Source: Candidatus Mediterraneibacter colneyensis (GTDB taxonomy: Bacteria; Bacillota; Clostridia; Lachnospirales; Lachnospiraceae). Taken from it: a stretch of DNA of 21,007 nucleotides. Of this stretch, positions 6,155-14,105 are shown in pieces; within the stretch, counting starts at the first letter, position 1; each line of letters opens with the position of its first letter. Location: the NCBI GenBank assembly GCA_019114745.1, contig DXEY01000108.1, positions 1 to 21,007 of the forward strand. Direction: 5' to 3'. The position numbers were made by a program, and so were the translations under genes. Under the pieces are notes generated by a model. That model worked only from the letters and a program-made list of their open reading frames with translations. It had not been told where the DNA came from and did no database searches.

Positions 6155-6937
6155 ATGGCAAAGAAAAAAGAAAATGCGGTCGTGCTCTCCCAGGAGATGA
6201 TCGCGAAAGATATATACAGCATGTGGATCAAAACAGATGCGGCGGCTGATGCGGCGCCGGGACAGTTTATCTCCATGTATACCCGGGATGCGGGCAAATT
6301 GCTGCCCCGTCCCATCAGTATCTGCGAGATCGACCGGGAGCAGGGAAGCCTGCGCGTCGTATACCGCGTGACCGGGAAGAACACCGGGACAGAAGAGTTT
6401 TCACATCTGGGCGCCGGCGATGTGATCCCGGTGATCGGGCCTCTCGGAAATGGATTCCCTTATGATAAGGCGAAAGGCAGAAAAGCATTTCTGATGGGCG
6501 GCGGGATCGGCGTGCCTCCGATCCTGGAGCTGGCAAAGGCGATGGATTGTGAGAAAAAGCAGATCGTCGTGGGATACCGGGATGCCGAGACATTCCTGAA
6601 AGAGGAATTTGAAGCTGCCGGAGAGGTCTATATCTCCACGGAAGACGGAAGCGTGGGGACAAAAGGAAATGTAATGGACGCTATCCGGGAAAACGATCTT
6701 GAGGCGGACATCATCTACGCCTGCGGGCCGACGCCGATGCTCCGGGCGATCAAGAACTACGCGGAAGAAAACGGCATCGAGTGTTATATTTCCCTGGAAG
6801 AGCGGATGGCGTGCGGGATCGGCGCCTGTCTGGCGTGCGTATGCCAGTCAAAGGAGATCGACAGCCACAGCCATGTGCATAACAAGAGGATCTGTAAGGA
6901 CGGCCCTGTATTCCTTTCTACGGAGGTGGAGATCTGA
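6155..6937 (+). CDS. pyrK: Dihydroorotate dehydrogenase B, electron transfer subunit
   Basis: PyrK passes electrons from dihydroorotate, via the PyrD flavin, to NAD+. The 260 residues hold a ferredoxin-reductase-like FAD domain with RPIS at 52-55, an NAD-binding glycine motif GGGIGVPP at 115-122, and a C-terminal 2Fe-2S site with Cys220, Cys225, Cys228 and Cys247 in the usual Cx4CxxC...C order. AAAAAGGAG about 6 nt before the ATG is a strong ribosome site. Its stop codon overlaps the pyrD start (TGATG), which suggests translational coupling of the two subunits. Confidence 0.96.
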   Translation: MAKKKENAVVLSQEMIAKDIYSMWIKTDAAADAAPGQFISMYTRDAGKLLPRPISICEIDREQGSLRVVYRVTGKNTGTEEFSHLGAGDVIPVIGPLGNGFPYDKAKGRKAFLMGGGIGVPPILELAKAMDCEKKQIVVGYRDAETFLKEEFEAAGEVYISTEDGSVGTKGNVMDAIRENDLEADIIYACGPTPMLRAIKNYAEENGIECYISLEERMACGIGACLACVCQSKEIDSHSHVHNKRICKDGPVFLSTEVEI

Positions 6938-7839
6938 TGAATATGAAAGTAACTATTGCCGGTGTAGAATGGAAGAATCCGGTCACGACAGCATCGGGAA
7001 CGTTTGGCTCGGGCGTGGAATTTGCCGATTATGTTGATCTGAACCGCATCGGCGCGGTGACGACAAAAGGCGTGGCGAATATTCCGTGGGCGGGCAACCC
7101 GACGCCGAGGGTGGCTGAGACTTACGGCGGGATGATGAATGCCGTGGGACTTCAGAACCCCGGGATCGATGTGTTCTGTGAGAGGGACATTCCGTTTCTG
7201 AAAAAATATGACACGAAGATCATCGTCAATGTCTGCGGAAAATCTACGGAGGACTACTGTCAGGTCGTGGAGCGCCTTGCAGACGAGGATGTGGACATGC
7301 TGGAGATCAATATCTCCTGCCCGAATGTAAAAGAGGGCGGGATCGCTTTCGGACAGGATCCGAAAGCTGCTGAGGCGATCACAAAAGCAGTGAAAAAGTA
7401 TGCGAAGCAGCCGGTGATCATGAAGCTGAGTCCGAATGTGACGAGCATTGCCGAGATGGCGAGGGCAGTGGAGGCGGGCGGAGCCGACGCTGTGTCCCTG
7501 ATCAATACGATCACTGGGATGAAGATCGATATCAACCGGAAAACATTTGTCCTGGCGAACAGAACAGGCGGCGTGTCAGGCCCTGCCATCCACCCGATCG
7601 CGGTGCGCATGGTATATGAGGCGGCTCATGCGGTGAACCTTCCGGTGATCGGCATGGGAGGCATCGCCACGGCGGAGGACGCGATAGAGATGATCCTTGC
7701 GGGCGCCAGCGCGGTATCTGTGGGGACGGCGAACTTCCATGATCCGGGCGTGACGATGAAGATCGTGGATGGGATCGAAGAATATATGAAGTGCCAGGGA
7801 TTTGAGACCGTAGACGAGATGGTTGGAATTGTAGAGTGA
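6937..7839 (+). CDS. pyrD: Dihydroorotate dehydrogenase B, catalytic subunit
   Basis: Oxidises dihydroorotate to orotate using FMN. At 300 residues it is a class 1B enzyme: the catalytic base is a cysteine, Cys128 in NISCPNVKEGG, and the partner PyrK is encoded immediately upstream. Other visible motifs are NPVTTASGTFG near the N-terminus, GLQNPG, IMKLSPN and the C-terminal phosphate-binding GMGGIATAEDA plus GASAVSVGTA. The start is the ATG overlapping the pyrK stop; an ATG two codons later is an alternative. A good promoter for pyrE follows 8 bp after the stop. Confidence 0.96.
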   Translation: MNMKVTIAGVEWKNPVTTASGTFGSGVEFADYVDLNRIGAVTTKGVANIPWAGNPTPRVAETYGGMMNAVGLQNPGIDVFCERDIPFLKKYDTKIIVNVCGKSTEDYCQVVERLADEDVDMLEINISCPNVKEGGIAFGQDPKAAEAITKAVKKYAKQPVIMKLSPNVTSIAEMARAVEAGGADAVSLINTITGMKIDINRKTFVLANRTGGVSGPAIHPIAVRMVYEAAHAVNLPVIGMGGIATAEDAIEMILAGASAVSVGTANFHDPGVTMKIVDGIEEYMKCQGFETVDEMVGIVE

Positions 7840-7846
7840 GAATATT

Positions 7847-7875
7847 TTGAAAATCCCGGTAACTTATGGTAGAAT
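7847..7875 (+). promoter_or_regulatory. pyrE promoter
   Basis: TTGAAA (7847-7852, 5 of 6) and TAGAAT (7870-7875, 5 of 6) are spaced by 17 bp, with TG at 7867-7868 as an extended -10. ACTTATGGTA is shared exactly with the pyrF promoter, so pyrE can be expressed independently of pyrFKD. Confidence 0.7.
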
Positions 7876-7904
7876 TGTAAACACATATGGGAGGTTATAG
7901 AGAT

Positions 7905-8585
7905 ATGGAACAGTACAAGCAGGAATTTATCCGTTTTATGGTAGACAGCGACGTGCTCAAGTTCGGTGAGTTCACCCTGAAGAGCGGCAGGAAGTCCCCG
8001 TTCTTTATGAATGCGGGGGCATATGTGACGGGCTCTCAGCTCAGGAAACTGGGAGAATATTATGCAAAGGCGATCCACGATACATACGGAGATGATTTCG
8101 ACGTATTGTTCGGACCGGCATACAAAGGCATCCCGCTCAGCGTAGTGACGGCGATCGCTTACAGCGAGCTGTACGGAAAAGAAGTCCGTTACTGCTCGGA
8201 CAGGAAGGAAGAGAAAGACCACGGCGCGGATAAGGGGAGCTTCCTCGGGAGCAGCCTGAAAGACGGCGACCGTGTGATCATGATCGAGGATGTGACGACG
8301 TCCGGGAAGTCCATGGAAGAGACCGTGCCGAAAGTAAGAGGCGCTGCGGATGTGGAGATCGTGGGACTGATCGTATCGCTGAACCGCATGGAAGTCGGAA
8401 AAGGCGGCGAGAAATGTGCGCTGGATGAGGTCAGAGACCTCTACGGATTTGACACGGCTGCGATCGTGACCATGGAGGAAGTGGTAGAGTGCCTGTACAA
8501 TAAAGAGTACAACGGGAAAGTTGTGATCGACGATACATTAAAGGCAGCGATCGATGCATACTATGAAACATATGGAGTGAAATAA
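7905..8585 (+). CDS. pyrE: Orotate phosphoribosyltransferase
   Basis: Transfers phosphoribose from PRPP to orotate, giving OMP. The protein has 226 residues when started at the ATG at 7905, where GGGAGG (7889-7894) is 10 nt upstream; an in-frame ATA further up would place the start inside this ribosome site. The 13-residue PRPP loop VIMIEDVTTSGKS spans 124-136, and the flexible loop RKEEKDHGADKGSFLG carries the basic residues that close over the active site. The KFGEFTLKSGRKSPFF N-terminus is typical. It has its own promoter and is followed after 13 bp by a small membrane peptide gene. Confidence 0.95.
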   Translation: MEQYKQEFIRFMVDSDVLKFGEFTLKSGRKSPFFMNAGAYVTGSQLRKLGEYYAKAIHDTYGDDFDVLFGPAYKGIPLSVVTAIAYSELYGKEVRYCSDRKEEKDHGADKGSFLGSSLKDGDRVIMIEDVTTSGKSMEETVPKVRGAADVEIVGLIVSLNRMEVGKGGEKCALDEVRDLYGFDTAAIVTMEEVVECLYNKEYNGKVVIDDTLKAAIDAYYETYGVK

Positions 8586-8598
8586 GGAGGCGCGTTGT

Positions 8599-8748
8599 AT
8601 GGAAAAAGCATATCTGGCAATGAAAAGAAGTGGTGCGGGAAGCATCACGATCGGTATCATCATTCTGGCAGTAGGGATCGCAGCAGGGATCCTTTCCATC
8701 GTAAGCGGCGCGAACCTGCTGAAACATAAGAAAGAGATCACCTTTTAA
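8599..8748 (+). CDS. Small single-span membrane protein downstream of pyrE
   Basis: A 49-residue reading frame with a strong ribosome site, AAGGAGG at 8584-8590, 8 nt before the ATG, and a terminator-like hairpin just after the stop. The protein has a short basic N-terminus, one hydrophobic segment at about residues 16-41 and a charged tail LLKHKKEITF. It lies 13 bp after pyrE and is surely cotranscribed. I recall similar short proteins after pyrE in other Lachnospiraceae, but the function is unknown. Its size is below the usual annotation cutoff. Confidence 0.75.
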   Translation: MEKAYLAMKRSGAGSITIGIIILAVGIAAGILSIVSGANLLKHKKEITF

Positions 8749-8759
8749 ACAGACAACAT

Positions 8760-8786
8760 AAGGGGAAGGCATACAGCCGTCCCCTT
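8760..8786 (+). terminator. Hairpin closing the pyrE transcript
   Basis: AAGGGGA (8760-8766) pairs with TCCCCTT (8780-8786), and GGC/GCC extends the stem inside after one mismatch. The T tract is only TTTC, so termination may be incomplete and could let transcription into the vanZ-like gene. Confidence 0.5.
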
Positions 8787-8813
8787 TCAAACGTATTAGG
8801 GGAATTAATTGTT

Positions 8814-9290
8814 TTGAGTGTCAGAAAAGCGAAAATTATCAGGGCATTTGGGAAAGTCCTGTTTCTTTTATATGTCGGTTTCCTGATCTATTTCCTGTTT
8901 GTCGCCGAGTGGTACGGCAGGACAGAGATCGCGGATGACTACCGGTACAATCTGGAATTATTTAAAGAGATCAGACGTTTTATCACCTACAGGGAGCAGA
9001 TCGGAACATTCACCGTGTTTGCCAATCTTTTCGGCAATATACTGATCTTTGTCCCGTATGGTTTTTTTATTTCTCTGGCGAGCAGGTCGAGAGGATTTTT
9101 CAAGACTCTGTTCTGCAGTATGGGATTAAGCCTGGGCGTGGAGATCGTGCAGCTTTTTACGAGAGTGGGGAGCTTTGACGTGGACGATATCCTGCTCAAC
9201 ACAGTAGGGGGCGTACTCGGATATATTATATTCGCAATATGCAATCAGATAAGGAGAAAACATCATGTTCGGAATCGGAAAAAGCGCTGA
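8814..9290 (+). CDS. VanZ-like family membrane protein
   Basis: 158 residues with about four membrane helices, matching the VanZ-like family (PF04892): FANLFGNILIFVPYGFF, then a GVEIVQLF helix, then SFDVDDILLNTVGGVLGY, the conserved DxxDxxxNxxGxxxGY signature. The start is a TTG at 8814, with AGGGGAA at 8798-8804 about 9 nt upstream; no ATG in this frame fits better. VanZ itself raises teicoplanin resistance by an unknown route, but most homologues, including this one, have no link to a van cluster. The last 26 bases overlap the next gene. Confidence 0.83.
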   Translation: MSVRKAKIIRAFGKVLFLLYVGFLIYFLFVAEWYGRTEIADDYRYNLELFKEIRRFITYREQIGTFTVFANLFGNILIFVPYGFFISLASRSRGFFKTLFCSMGLSLGVEIVQLFTRVGSFDVDDILLNTVGGVLGYIIFAICNQIRRKHHVRNRKKR

Positions 9291-9636
9291 GGAGCGCCGG
9301 AGAGAAAAGGAGAGGAAGAAGAGGGGGACGAGGAAGTACGGACAGGCTGAACTGAAGCAGTCACGGAAGGGAATTCTTTCATGTATCAGCGGCGCCGGCG
9401 GTCTTTTGATCCTGGCCGGATGTATTTTTTACGCGTTTATGGCAAGAGGGAACGCTCACGGGATCATCGGCGGGATGGCGATCGTGTCGCTGATCCTGTC
9501 AATTAACGGGATCCGTCTGGCAATCCGCGGATTCGGTGAGAGAGACCGGAACTATCTGACCTGCAAGATCGGGCTTCCGGTCAGTTCTGTATCTTTAGTC
9601 TTTTTTCTTGCGATATTTATAGGAGGGCTGAGCTGA
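9265..9636 (+). CDS. Small membrane protein, possibly DUF6142
   Basis: 123 residues: a strongly basic N-terminus (about 35 residues rich in Arg, Lys and Glu) and three hydrophobic segments at about 39-60, 68-89 and 103-121. It resembles the Lachnospiraceae family that I believe is called DUF6142; I am not certain of the number. The start overlaps the end of the VanZ-like gene by 26 bases with AAGGAG before the ATG, and its stop overlaps the next ATG (TGATG), so it is in one translationally coupled operon. The function is unknown. Confidence 0.65.
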   Translation: MFGIGKSAEERRREKERKKRGTRKYGQAELKQSRKGILSCISGAGGLLILAGCIFYAFMARGNAHGIIGGMAIVSLILSINGIRLAIRGFGERDRNYLTCKIGLPVSSVSLVFFLAIFIGGLS

Positions 9637-11750
9637 TGAGCAGAGAAGAAATGCAGAATGTGAGGAACAGACAGTATGAAGAACGCCATATCCTGGCGGT
9701 TGACAGACTCCGGAGACTTGTATCGGAAGAGACGGTGCCGGAGGATTATCTGCCGTATTTTCAGGATGTGGCGATTTTTCTTCTTGAGCTGGAAAATGTC
9801 CGCCGGAAAGTGGAGTCCGGCGAGTGGGAGCACTACAGCACAGAGGAGATGGAGAGCATCAATGAGATCCTCTACAGTGATATCCTTGGAAAGCGGTATG
9901 AGCGGAGCTATGCAAACCCTGCCGTCGCTGCCGGAAAGTTCGGCCCGGAGATGGGAAAGCTTTTGAGTATGCTCTATGCGGAGGTGCGGTCAGGACTGCC
10001 CTGTGCATTTGAGAACAGAGTAGACTATCTGACCATCCTTTCCGAGCTGTTCATCGAAGTGTACAACGCATTTGAGAGTGCGTACCGGGAAGCCGGGGGA
10101 CAGATGCGGGGGGCAGGGATGGTGCCTGAAGTCCGGGAGATCCGGGATATCATCTACTGGTATGCAAGCGATTACTGCGATGTGTTTCTCGCAGACCGGA
10201 TCATGGAGCAGATCGATCCCGCCTGCTCTTTTGCGGCGGATATCATCGAACACGGAAATCTGGATGACGACCGCTATCTGTACCGGTTCGGGGAATATAT
10301 CACGGAGAATGAACTGGGGACGGCGCGGCACCTGCGCACGCTGCCGGAGGAAACGCTGCGGAAGATGGCGGACGTTTATACAGAAGGATACCGGATCGGA
10401 TTTATCAATACGGGGAAAGACCTCTCAAAAAAATCTGTCGTAAATATCCGATATCATCTCGGGTTTGAAAAGGTGGTCAGGATCGCCATCGAGAACTTCC
10501 GGAAGATGGGACTTGAACCCGTGATCTACCGGGCAGCCTCAAGTGTGGTGACAAAGAGGGAGCACCATAAGATCGGGTATCACGGCGCGGTGGCGAACTG
10601 GCAGTATGAGTATGACCACAGGCAGGATCAGGCGCTCTTCCTGGATAAGCGGTACATTGAGCGGCGTCTGGAGGTAATGCGCACGGCGTATGAGCAGCAC
10701 CGCGGGATGGCGGCGCAGTTTGCAGGGCCGGCAGTGATAGAGACCTTTGGCGAGAAGCCGTTTTCTCCGAAGGCGTCTGCCGAGGCGCCTGTCTACAGCG
10801 AGGAGCAGAAAGAGCTGGCGCTGCTGTATGACAGCCGTTCCGGGCAGATCACAAACGAGTACATCAAAGGGGAAGAGCGGAGTTTTACGATCGTGGCATA
10901 TCCGGTGCCGGAGATCGGGGAGCGGTACGCGGAAATCTTTGACGAGGTGATCCGGATCAATACGCTGGACGCCGGAGTGTATGAGAAGGTGCAGCAGACG
11001 CTGATCGACGCCCTGGATCAGGGAGAATATGTCCATGTACTGGGGAAAGGCGGCAACCGCACCGATCTCAGGGTGAACCTGTGGAAGCTGGGCGACCCGG
11101 AAAAGGAGACGATCTTTGAGAACTGCGTGGCTGACGTCAATATCCCGGTGGGAGAGGTGTTCACCTCCCCGGTGCTGGAAGGAACTTCCGGCGTCCTCCA
11201 CGTGAGCCGGGTGTATCTGGAAGGACTCCAGTATCTGGATCTGGAAATCACCTTCAAAGATGGAATGATCACGGACTACCGCTGCGGGAACTTTGAAGAC
11301 CCCGAAGAAGGGCGCAGATATATCGCAGACAATGTATTAAAGGGGCACAAAACACTGCCTCTCGGGGAGTTCGCGATCGGTACGAACACGACGGCATATG
11401 TGGCGGGGAAAAAGTATGGGATCGAGGACAAGCTGCCGATCCTCATTGCGGAAAAGACCGGGCCTCACTTTGCAGTGGGCGATACATGCTACTCCTGGAG
11501 CGAGGAGATCCGGGTGTATAACCCGAACGGCAAAGAGATCGTGGCAAAGGACAATTCTGTTTCATTAAACAGGAAGACAGATGTGTCAAAGGCGTATTTC
11601 AACTGCCATACAGATATAACTATACCTTATGAAGAGTTAGAAGAAATAAGTGTAGTGACAAAAGAAGGGAAACACATTATACTATTAAAAGACGGAAAAT
11701 TCGTATTGCCGGGAACGGAGATACTGAACGAACCATTCCGTGAGCTGTAA
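9636..11750 (+). CDS. M29-family aminopeptidase with a long N-terminal extension
   Basis: 704 residues, against about 410 for ordinary M29 (AmpS/AmpT) leucyl aminopeptidases, which are cytosolic two-metal enzymes. The M29 part starts near residue 250. The metal and active-site motifs are visible: PVGEVFTSP with Glu507, LGEFAIGTN with Glu578, GPHFAVGDTCY with His611 and Tyr619, and HTD with His658 and Asp660. The tyrosine is eight residues after the histidine rather than the seven I remember for the family. Residues 1 to about 240 are helical, acidic and of no family known to me. The gene overlaps the upstream membrane protein by one base, and purE follows after 67 bp. Peptide trimming is the expected role. 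Confidence 0.8.
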   Translation: MSREEMQNVRNRQYEERHILAVDRLRRLVSEETVPEDYLPYFQDVAIFLLELENVRRKVESGEWEHYSTEEMESINEILYSDILGKRYERSYANPAVAAGKFGPEMGKLLSMLYAEVRSGLPCAFENRVDYLTILSELFIEVYNAFESAYREAGGQMRGAGMVPEVREIRDIIYWYASDYCDVFLADRIMEQIDPACSFAADIIEHGNLDDDRYLYRFGEYITENELGTARHLRTLPEETLRKMADVYTEGYRIGFINTGKDLSKKSVVNIRYHLGFEKVVRIAIENFRKMGLEPVIYRAASSVVTKREHHKIGYHGAVANWQYEYDHRQDQALFLDKRYIERRLEVMRTAYEQHRGMAAQFAGPAVIETFGEKPFSPKASAEAPVYSEEQKELALLYDSRSGQITNEYIKGEERSFTIVAYPVPEIGERYAEIFDEVIRINTLDAGVYEKVQQTLIDALDQGEYVHVLGKGGNRTDLRVNLWKLGDPEKETIFENCVADVNIPVGEVFTSPVLEGTSGVLHVSRVYLEGLQYLDLEITFKDGMITDYRCGNFEDPEEGRRYIADNVLKGHKTLPLGEFAIGTNTTAYVAGKKYGIEDKLPILIAEKTGPHFAVGDTCYSWSEEIRVYNPNGKEIVAKDNSVSLNRKTDVSKAYFNCHTDITIPYEELEEISVVTKEGKHIILLKDGKFVLPGTEILNEPFREL

Positions 11751-11756
11751 GGCAGA

Positions 11757-11773
11757 GCGCGGACTTTCCGCGC
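11757..11773. other. Perfect hairpin between the aminopeptidase gene and purE
   Basis: GCGCGGA-ctt-TCCGCGC forms a 7-bp GC-rich stem with a 3-nt loop. No T tract follows, so it is not a classical terminator. It may be an RNA-processing or stability element separating the two operon parts. Confidence 0.5.
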
Positions 11774-11817
11774 AGTGTACCTGGATGATATAAATGCAGA
11801 AATAAGGAGGATGTAAG

Positions 11818-12330
11818 ATGCCAAAAGTAGGAATTGTAATGGGCAGCGACTCAGACCTGAAGGTCATGAGCAAGGCAGCATCTATGCTGGAGAAGCTGGG
11901 AATCGATTATGAGATGACGATCATCTCTGCGCACAGGATGCCGGATACATTTTTTGACTGGGCGAAAGCAGCAGAGGGGAAAGGGATCAAGGTGATCATT
12001 GCGGGAGCAGGAATGGCAGCGCATCTTCCTGGAATGTGTGCGGCGCTGTTCCCGATGCCGGTGATCGGAGTGCCGATGTCAGGGAAGAACCTGGACGGCA
12101 TGGACGCACTTTACTCGATCGTACAGATGCCGCCGGGAATCCCGGTTGCGACGGTTGCGATCGACGGAGGGATGAACGCGGCGATCCTCGCAGCTAAGAT
12201 CCTTGCTGTATCGGACGGAGAGATCCTGAAGAAACTGAAGGATTATTCTGTGGAGATGAAAGAGACTGTCCAGGCAAAAGCGGACAAACTCAATGAGATC
12301 GGATATGAGGCATATCTGGAAGGGAAATAG
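11818..12330 (+). CDS. purE: N5-carboxyaminoimidazole ribonucleotide mutase
   Basis: Class I PurE, moving the carboxyl group of N5-CAIR to give CAIR (step 6 of IMP synthesis). The 170 residues contain the phosphate-binding MGSDSDL (8-14), the active-site SAHRMP with His39, and AGAGMAAHLPG with His69. AAGGAGG lies about 8 nt before the ATG. It is the first of four consecutive pur genes; I see no guanine riboswitch or PurR box in the 67-bp gap, and only a weak -10-like TATAAA at 11789. Transcription may come from the upstream operon. Confidence 0.95.
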   Translation: MPKVGIVMGSDSDLKVMSKAASMLEKLGIDYEMTIISAHRMPDTFFDWAKAAEGKGIKVIIAGAGMAAHLPGMCAALFPMPVIGVPMSGKNLDGMDALYSIVQMPPGIPVATVAIDGGMNAAILAAKILAVSDGEILKKLKDYSVEMKETVQAKADKLNEIGYEAYLEGK

Positions 12331-12345
12331 ATAAAAGGAGAGCAG

Positions 12346-13374
12346 ATGATGGATTATAAGAAGGCTGGCGTTGATATCGAAGCTGGTTACAGATCAGTGG
12401 AGCTGATGAAAGAACATGTGAAGAAAACGATGCGCCCGGAGGTGCTCGGAGGGCTTGGCGGCTTTTCCGGTGCATTTTCCCTGGCGAAGATCAAAGAGAT
12501 GGAAGAACCTGTCCTCCTCTCGGGAACAGACGGATGCGGGACGAAAGTAAAGCTGGCGATGATCCTGGACAAGCATGACACGATCGGGATAGACGCCGTG
12601 GCGATGTGCGTCAACGACATCGCGTGTGCCGGCGGAGAGCCACTTTTCTTCCTGGACTATATCGCATGCGGAAAGAACGAGCCGGAGAAGATCGCGCAGA
12701 TCGTAAAGGGAGTGGCAGAAGGCTGTCTCCAGTCAGATGCAGCGCTGATCGGCGGCGAGACTGCGGAGCATCCGGGGCTGATGGATCCGGACGAATACGA
12801 TCTGGCAGGATTTGCCGTCGGCGTCTGCGATAAAAAGGAAATGATCACAGGCGAAAGCTTAAAGCCAGGCGACGTACTGATCGGTATGGCTTCTTCGGGA
12901 ATCCACAGCAATGGATATTCTCTGGTCAGAAAAGTATTCCGCATGGAGCGCGAGGCGCTTGATATCCATTATGACAGCCTGGGGTGCACCCTCGGGGAAG
13001 CGCTGCTCGTTCCGACGAGGATCTATGTGAAAGCATTAAAGAGCATCAAGGCTGCGGGCGTGACAGTGAAAGCGTGCAGCCATATTACAGGCGGCGGCTT
13101 CTATGAGAACGTACCGCGTATGTTAAAGGAAGGGACGAGAGCTGTGATCAGAAAAGACAGTTACCCGATCCCGCCGATCTTCCAGATGCTTTCCGTGGAC
13201 GGCGATATTGAAGAGAAGATGATGTACAATACATTTAACATGGGACTGGGTATGATCGTTGCCGTAGATGAGGCAGATGTGGATCAGGCGATGGAAGCGA
13301 TCCGCGCCGCAGGCGACGCCCCGTATATCGTAGGACGCATCGAAGCAGGTGAAAAGGGAGTAGAATTATGTTAA
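12346..13374 (+). CDS. purM: Phosphoribosylformylglycinamidine cyclo-ligase (AIR synthetase)
   Basis: Closes the imidazole ring of FGAM with ATP, giving AIR. At 342 residues it has the standard length. Signature stretches are DYKKAGVDIEAG at the N-terminus, GTDGCGTKVKLA, DAVAMCVNDIACAGGEPLFF, the glycine-rich ALIGGETAEHPG, and ACSHITGGGFYENVPR. The first of two adjacent ATG codons is used; AAGGAG is 5 nt before it and 8 nt before the second ATG, so the protein may start one residue later. Its last seven bases overlap purN. Confidence 0.95.
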   Translation: MMDYKKAGVDIEAGYRSVELMKEHVKKTMRPEVLGGLGGFSGAFSLAKIKEMEEPVLLSGTDGCGTKVKLAMILDKHDTIGIDAVAMCVNDIACAGGEPLFFLDYIACGKNEPEKIAQIVKGVAEGCLQSDAALIGGETAEHPGLMDPDEYDLAGFAVGVCDKKEMITGESLKPGDVLIGMASSGIHSNGYSLVRKVFRMEREALDIHYDSLGCTLGEALLVPTRIYVKALKSIKAAGVTVKACSHITGGGFYENVPRMLKEGTRAVIRKDSYPIPPIFQMLSVDGDIEEKMMYNTFNMGLGMIVAVDEADVDQAMEAIRAAGDAPYIVGRIEAGEKGVELC

Positions 13375-14027
13375 GTACGGATACTTCCGCGAAGGGAAAG
13401 AAACTGAGGATCGTTGTGCTGGTGTCAGGAGGCGGGACGAATCTCCAGGCGGTCATCGACGGCGTCCGGGAGAACCGCATCACGAACACAGAGATCGTGG
13501 GAGTCATCAGCAATAATAAAAATGCATATGCACTGACACGTGCCGAAGAGAATCAGATCCCCCATCAGTGCGTCTCTCCGAAAGACTATGAGTCCCGGGA
13601 GATATTTAACGGGAAACTGCTCGGGGTTGTGAATGCATACGAGCCGGATCTTGTCGTGCTGGCGGGATTCCTGGTCGTGATACCTCCGGCGATGATCCAG
13701 AAGTATGAAAACCGTATGATCAATATCCATCCGTCCCTGATCCCCTCATTCTGCGGGAAGGGATACTATGGGCTGAAGGTTCACGAGGCGGCACTGGCGC
13801 GCGGGGTGAAGGTAGTCGGCGCCACGGTGCATTTTGTAGACGAGGGGACTGACACAGGCCCGATCATCCTGCAAAAAGCAGTGGAAGTGGAATCGGGAGA
13901 CACCCCTGAAGTGCTCCAGAGAAGGGTGATGGAGCAGGCAGAGTGGCAGATCCTTCCCCGGGCGATCGACCTGATCGCGAACGGAAAAGTAAAGGTGGAC
14001 GGAAACCGGACGGAGATCCTTCCGTAA
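13368..14027 (+). CDS. purN: Phosphoribosylglycinamide formyltransferase
   Basis: Uses 10-formyl-THF to formylate GAR (step 3). The 219 residues include a short extra N-terminus of about 12 residues before LRIVVLVSGGGTNLQ. The catalytic triad is present: Asn119 and His121 in NIHPSLIPSF and Asp162 in GTDTGP. The loop after the triad motif reads FCGKGYYG rather than the enterobacterial type, a form I associate with Clostridia. The start codon lies within the end of purM (7-base overlap), consistent with coupling. A 78-bp gap separates it from purD. Confidence 0.94.
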   Translation: MLSTDTSAKGKKLRIVVLVSGGGTNLQAVIDGVRENRITNTEIVGVISNNKNAYALTRAEENQIPHQCVSPKDYESREIFNGKLLGVVNAYEPDLVVLAGFLVVIPPAMIQKYENRMINIHPSLIPSFCGKGYYGLKVHEAALARGVKVVGATVHFVDEGTDTGPIILQKAVEVESGDTPEVLQRRVMEQAEWQILPRAIDLIANGKVKVDGNRTEILP

Positions 14028-14105
14028 CGGGAGCAGCTGCCGGATATGGCGGCAGATGAGCTGAGACTGAAAAAGAGTATGCACGTTGTGCAAGGAGGTT
14101 TACAT

